64,000 bases of DNA from Ichthyophis bannanicus (Eukaryota > Chordata > Amphibia > Gymnophiona > Ichthyophiidae). The translations under genes were made by a program, and so were the position numbers. Positions 62,122 to 64,000 of this stretch are shown here, piece after piece (positions within the stretch are counted from its first letter, which is position 1; the number at the start of each line of letters is the position of its first letter). The notes beneath the pieces were generated by a model, which was given only the letters and a program-made list of their open reading frames with translations, did not search any database and was not told the DNA's origin. The stretch covers positions 204,599,156-204,663,155 of the forward strand of contig CM066037.1 of assembly GCA_033557465.1 (NCBI GenBank), given 5' to 3'.

Positions 62122-64000
62122 AGATTTATTTTTATTTATTTATTTTATTGTTTTTATATACCGCACTCTTAAAAATCAGCGCGGTTTACAGATAACAGTT
62201 TTGTGCAGAACAGGCTCACTATTAAGCACTTACATTGAACTGGAGGTTAAACTTGGGTTTCAACTGTGGGAACTATGTACATCTATTTACAGGTATCTAC
62301 TTATGTACATGAGTTAACTAAAACTTATGATTTCCTAGCTGGGTGTGTGATGGATGAGGTTGAGTTGCTGGTTGAGAGTAGTTCAAGAGAAAGAGGTGGT
62401 GTTTTAGTGCTTTTCTGAATTGGGTGAAATCTGTTATGGCCCTGATGGTAGGTGGGAGCGCATTCCAGCAGCTGGGGGCATAGAACTTGAAGGCTAAGTT
62501 CCTTGTTGTCTTGGTGCATTTTGTTATTTCCTTGGGGATTTGTAAGGTGTTGGCGGTGAATGTTCTCCTTATTCGCTGGAGTGGGGTGAATAAGGTCCGT
62601 TAAGGATGTGGAGGATATTTTGATGATGGCCTTGGAGGTCATAAGGACTACTTTATAGGAGAGCCAGCAGTAGATTGGTAGCCAATGTAAGTCTTTAAGG
62701 ATTGGGGTGATGTGGTCACCTGTAGCAGCTCCATTCTGGACGTGTGCAGCAGCATTAATTGCCAATTGTAAAGGGTTTAGCGTGTTTTTGTGTAGACCCT
62801 GCAGTATCACATTGGCGTAATCAAAGTGGGGGGTCACCAGTGCCTGAAAAACTGATCTGAAGTCGTCCAGTTGCAGCAGGGGTCGGAGATGTCGCAGTGT
62901 TCGTATTTTGTGCTATATTTGTTTGGTGGTGTTGCTGATGTGTGTGTTGAAATCGAGCTGCTGGTCTAACGTGATGCCTAGGTAGTGGATGCTGGGTCTA
63001 CTTGAGAGCTCTGTGTCTCTTGTCTTTAAGGTTGGTGGAGGAGAGAAGGATTGGCTTCTAGTAACGAACAGGACATCCGTCTTGCTAAAGTTAATCTTAA
63101 GGCTCTGTGAATGGAGCTAGTCGGTTATGGCTTCGAAGCATTTTACCAGTTGGGAGAAGTCCGGATTCTCAATCGTGAATGGGGTGAAGAGTAGTACATC
63201 GTCTGCGTAGATTAGACATGATATGTTAAATGAGCGGATTATTTCACATATGGGTTGCATGTAAATGTTGAATAAGAGGGCGGAGAGTGAGGAGCCCTGA
63301 GGGTACACCATGCTTTTGTTGGAAAGGCTCTGAGGTTGTGGATCCTGTCCGTACCTGCTGCCATCTGTCCGTTAGATAGACTTTGCACCAACTCCATGCT
63401 GATTCATTTATTCCCTTATCCTGGAGCCGTATTAGGAGTTGCTCATGGTTTACACAGTTGAATGCGGCTGCAGTGTCTAGGAAGATTAAAGCATTGAGGC
63501 ATGGAGGGAATTGTCCTGTAGAGAAGGATAAGTCAATGATTTTGGCTATTATTGGGCTGATTTCATTACGTAGTGACCTTATCCAGGGTGCTGGACAAGG
63601 GTCGTTTTTAGCAGTGGTGGCGTTAATGTCAGCTATGATGCCCTCAATACTTGTATCTAATGGTGTCATGAGAGAGGTGAGTTGCTTGGGTGGATTCTTA
63701 GTGGGGCTAGAGAGCGTAGCTTTACTAATGTTTTTGGTTTTGGCCATCAGGTAGTCTGCATAGTCCTGAGGGTGTATCAAGGCTGGTTGGGAGGATGAGG
63801 GTTCCTTTGTTAGGGTTTTCACTATATTGAACAACTTGTGGGTTTTGTTCAGGGATCGGTTTAGAAGTTCGGAGTGATGTTCTTTAATTTTAGTTGATAT
63901 TAAGTCCCGATGTGCTTGCAGGTGGGAGTTGTAGGCTGTCTAGTCTGTTGGGGACCGTGTACGTCGCCACTTTCTTTCAAGTTTCCTCAGCATTCGTAGT
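62122..64000 (-). mobile_element. L2 LINE, minus strand, reaching the window end
   Basis: The complement of an L2 tail lies at 62122-62185 (ATATACCGCACTCTTAAAAA, CGCGGTTTACAGATAACAG). ORF2 follows on the minus strand from the 3' end: the C-terminal region near 62837-62325 (H-W-L-P-I-Y), Y-A-D-D-V-L-L-F-T-P-F near 63215-63185 and G-x-P-S-G ... S-A-L-L-F-N-I-Y near 63285-63260. Further 5' are F-L-D-T-A-A-A-F-N-C-V-N-H near 63490-63450 and a region near 63834-63500. The block between P-P-C-L-N-A and L-I-F-L-D is deleted. The 5' end is outside the window. Confidence 0.85.

Overview
The window looks like vertebrate nuclear DNA that is almost entirely a graveyard of nested retrotransposons. There are no bacterial-type operons, tRNA or rRNA genes or CRISPR arrays. 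The element mix is DIRS-type tyrosine-recombinase (YR) retrotransposons, CR1 LINEs with an esterase ORF1, L2-clade LINEs and tRNA-headed CORE-type SINEs sharing the L2 tail. That mix suggests an amphibian, most likely a caecilian. The species call is inference; the element calls rest on motifs visible in the sequence.

Left part (1-8.1 kb): the 3' end of DIRS copy A sits inside the recombinase gene of DIRS copy B, which also carries a SINE. About 3 kb of AT-rich apparently native DNA follows, with one plausible host exon (6205-6329) flanked by good splice sites. A LINE tail and a CR1 fragment come next.

Centre-left (8.1-27.1 kb): DIRS copy C (8103-13817) is structurally complete, with inverted terminal repeats (ITRs), an internal complementary region (ICR), a gag remnant, a 549-codon open RT-RNase H frame and a recombinase gene. 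A very old DIRS copy J (about 15.0-24.1 kb) has been split by DIRS copy I (16456-22336). An L2 LINE (24.1-27.1 kb) follows.

Centre (27.1-32.6 kb): SINEs, small palindromic elements, a minus-strand open block, and a 1555-bp DNA transposon (29591-31145). The transposon has 12-bp terminal inverted repeats beginning CACTGG, a TTA target duplication and a decayed transposase-like gene.

Right part (32.6-64 kb): a nest up to six levels deep. DIRS F (from 33987) is split by an L2 (34700-35540 and 57680-58161). That L2 is split by a long CR1 (35541-38100 and 54984-57679), and the CR1 by DIRS D1 (38101-54983). D1 holds DIRS D2 (39338-44705), an L2 tail (45391-45823) and DIRS D3 (46242-51921). Past the nest F resumes at 58162 and is split again by DIRS H (60154 onward), which holds an L2 reaching the window end. 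F itself sits in repeat DNA next to DIRS K.

The autonomous DIRS copies encode gag (N-terminal Cys/His cluster plus a conserved alpha-helical region), RT-RNase H, a methylase-like segment and a YR that integrates circular DNA without target duplication. Their ITRs and ICR template the circle. L2 supplies the machinery that presumably also moves the SINEs. Most coding regions are broken; the best preserved are the C RT-RNase H frame, the D3 recombinase frame, the L2 RT frame and the CR1 ORF1 frame.
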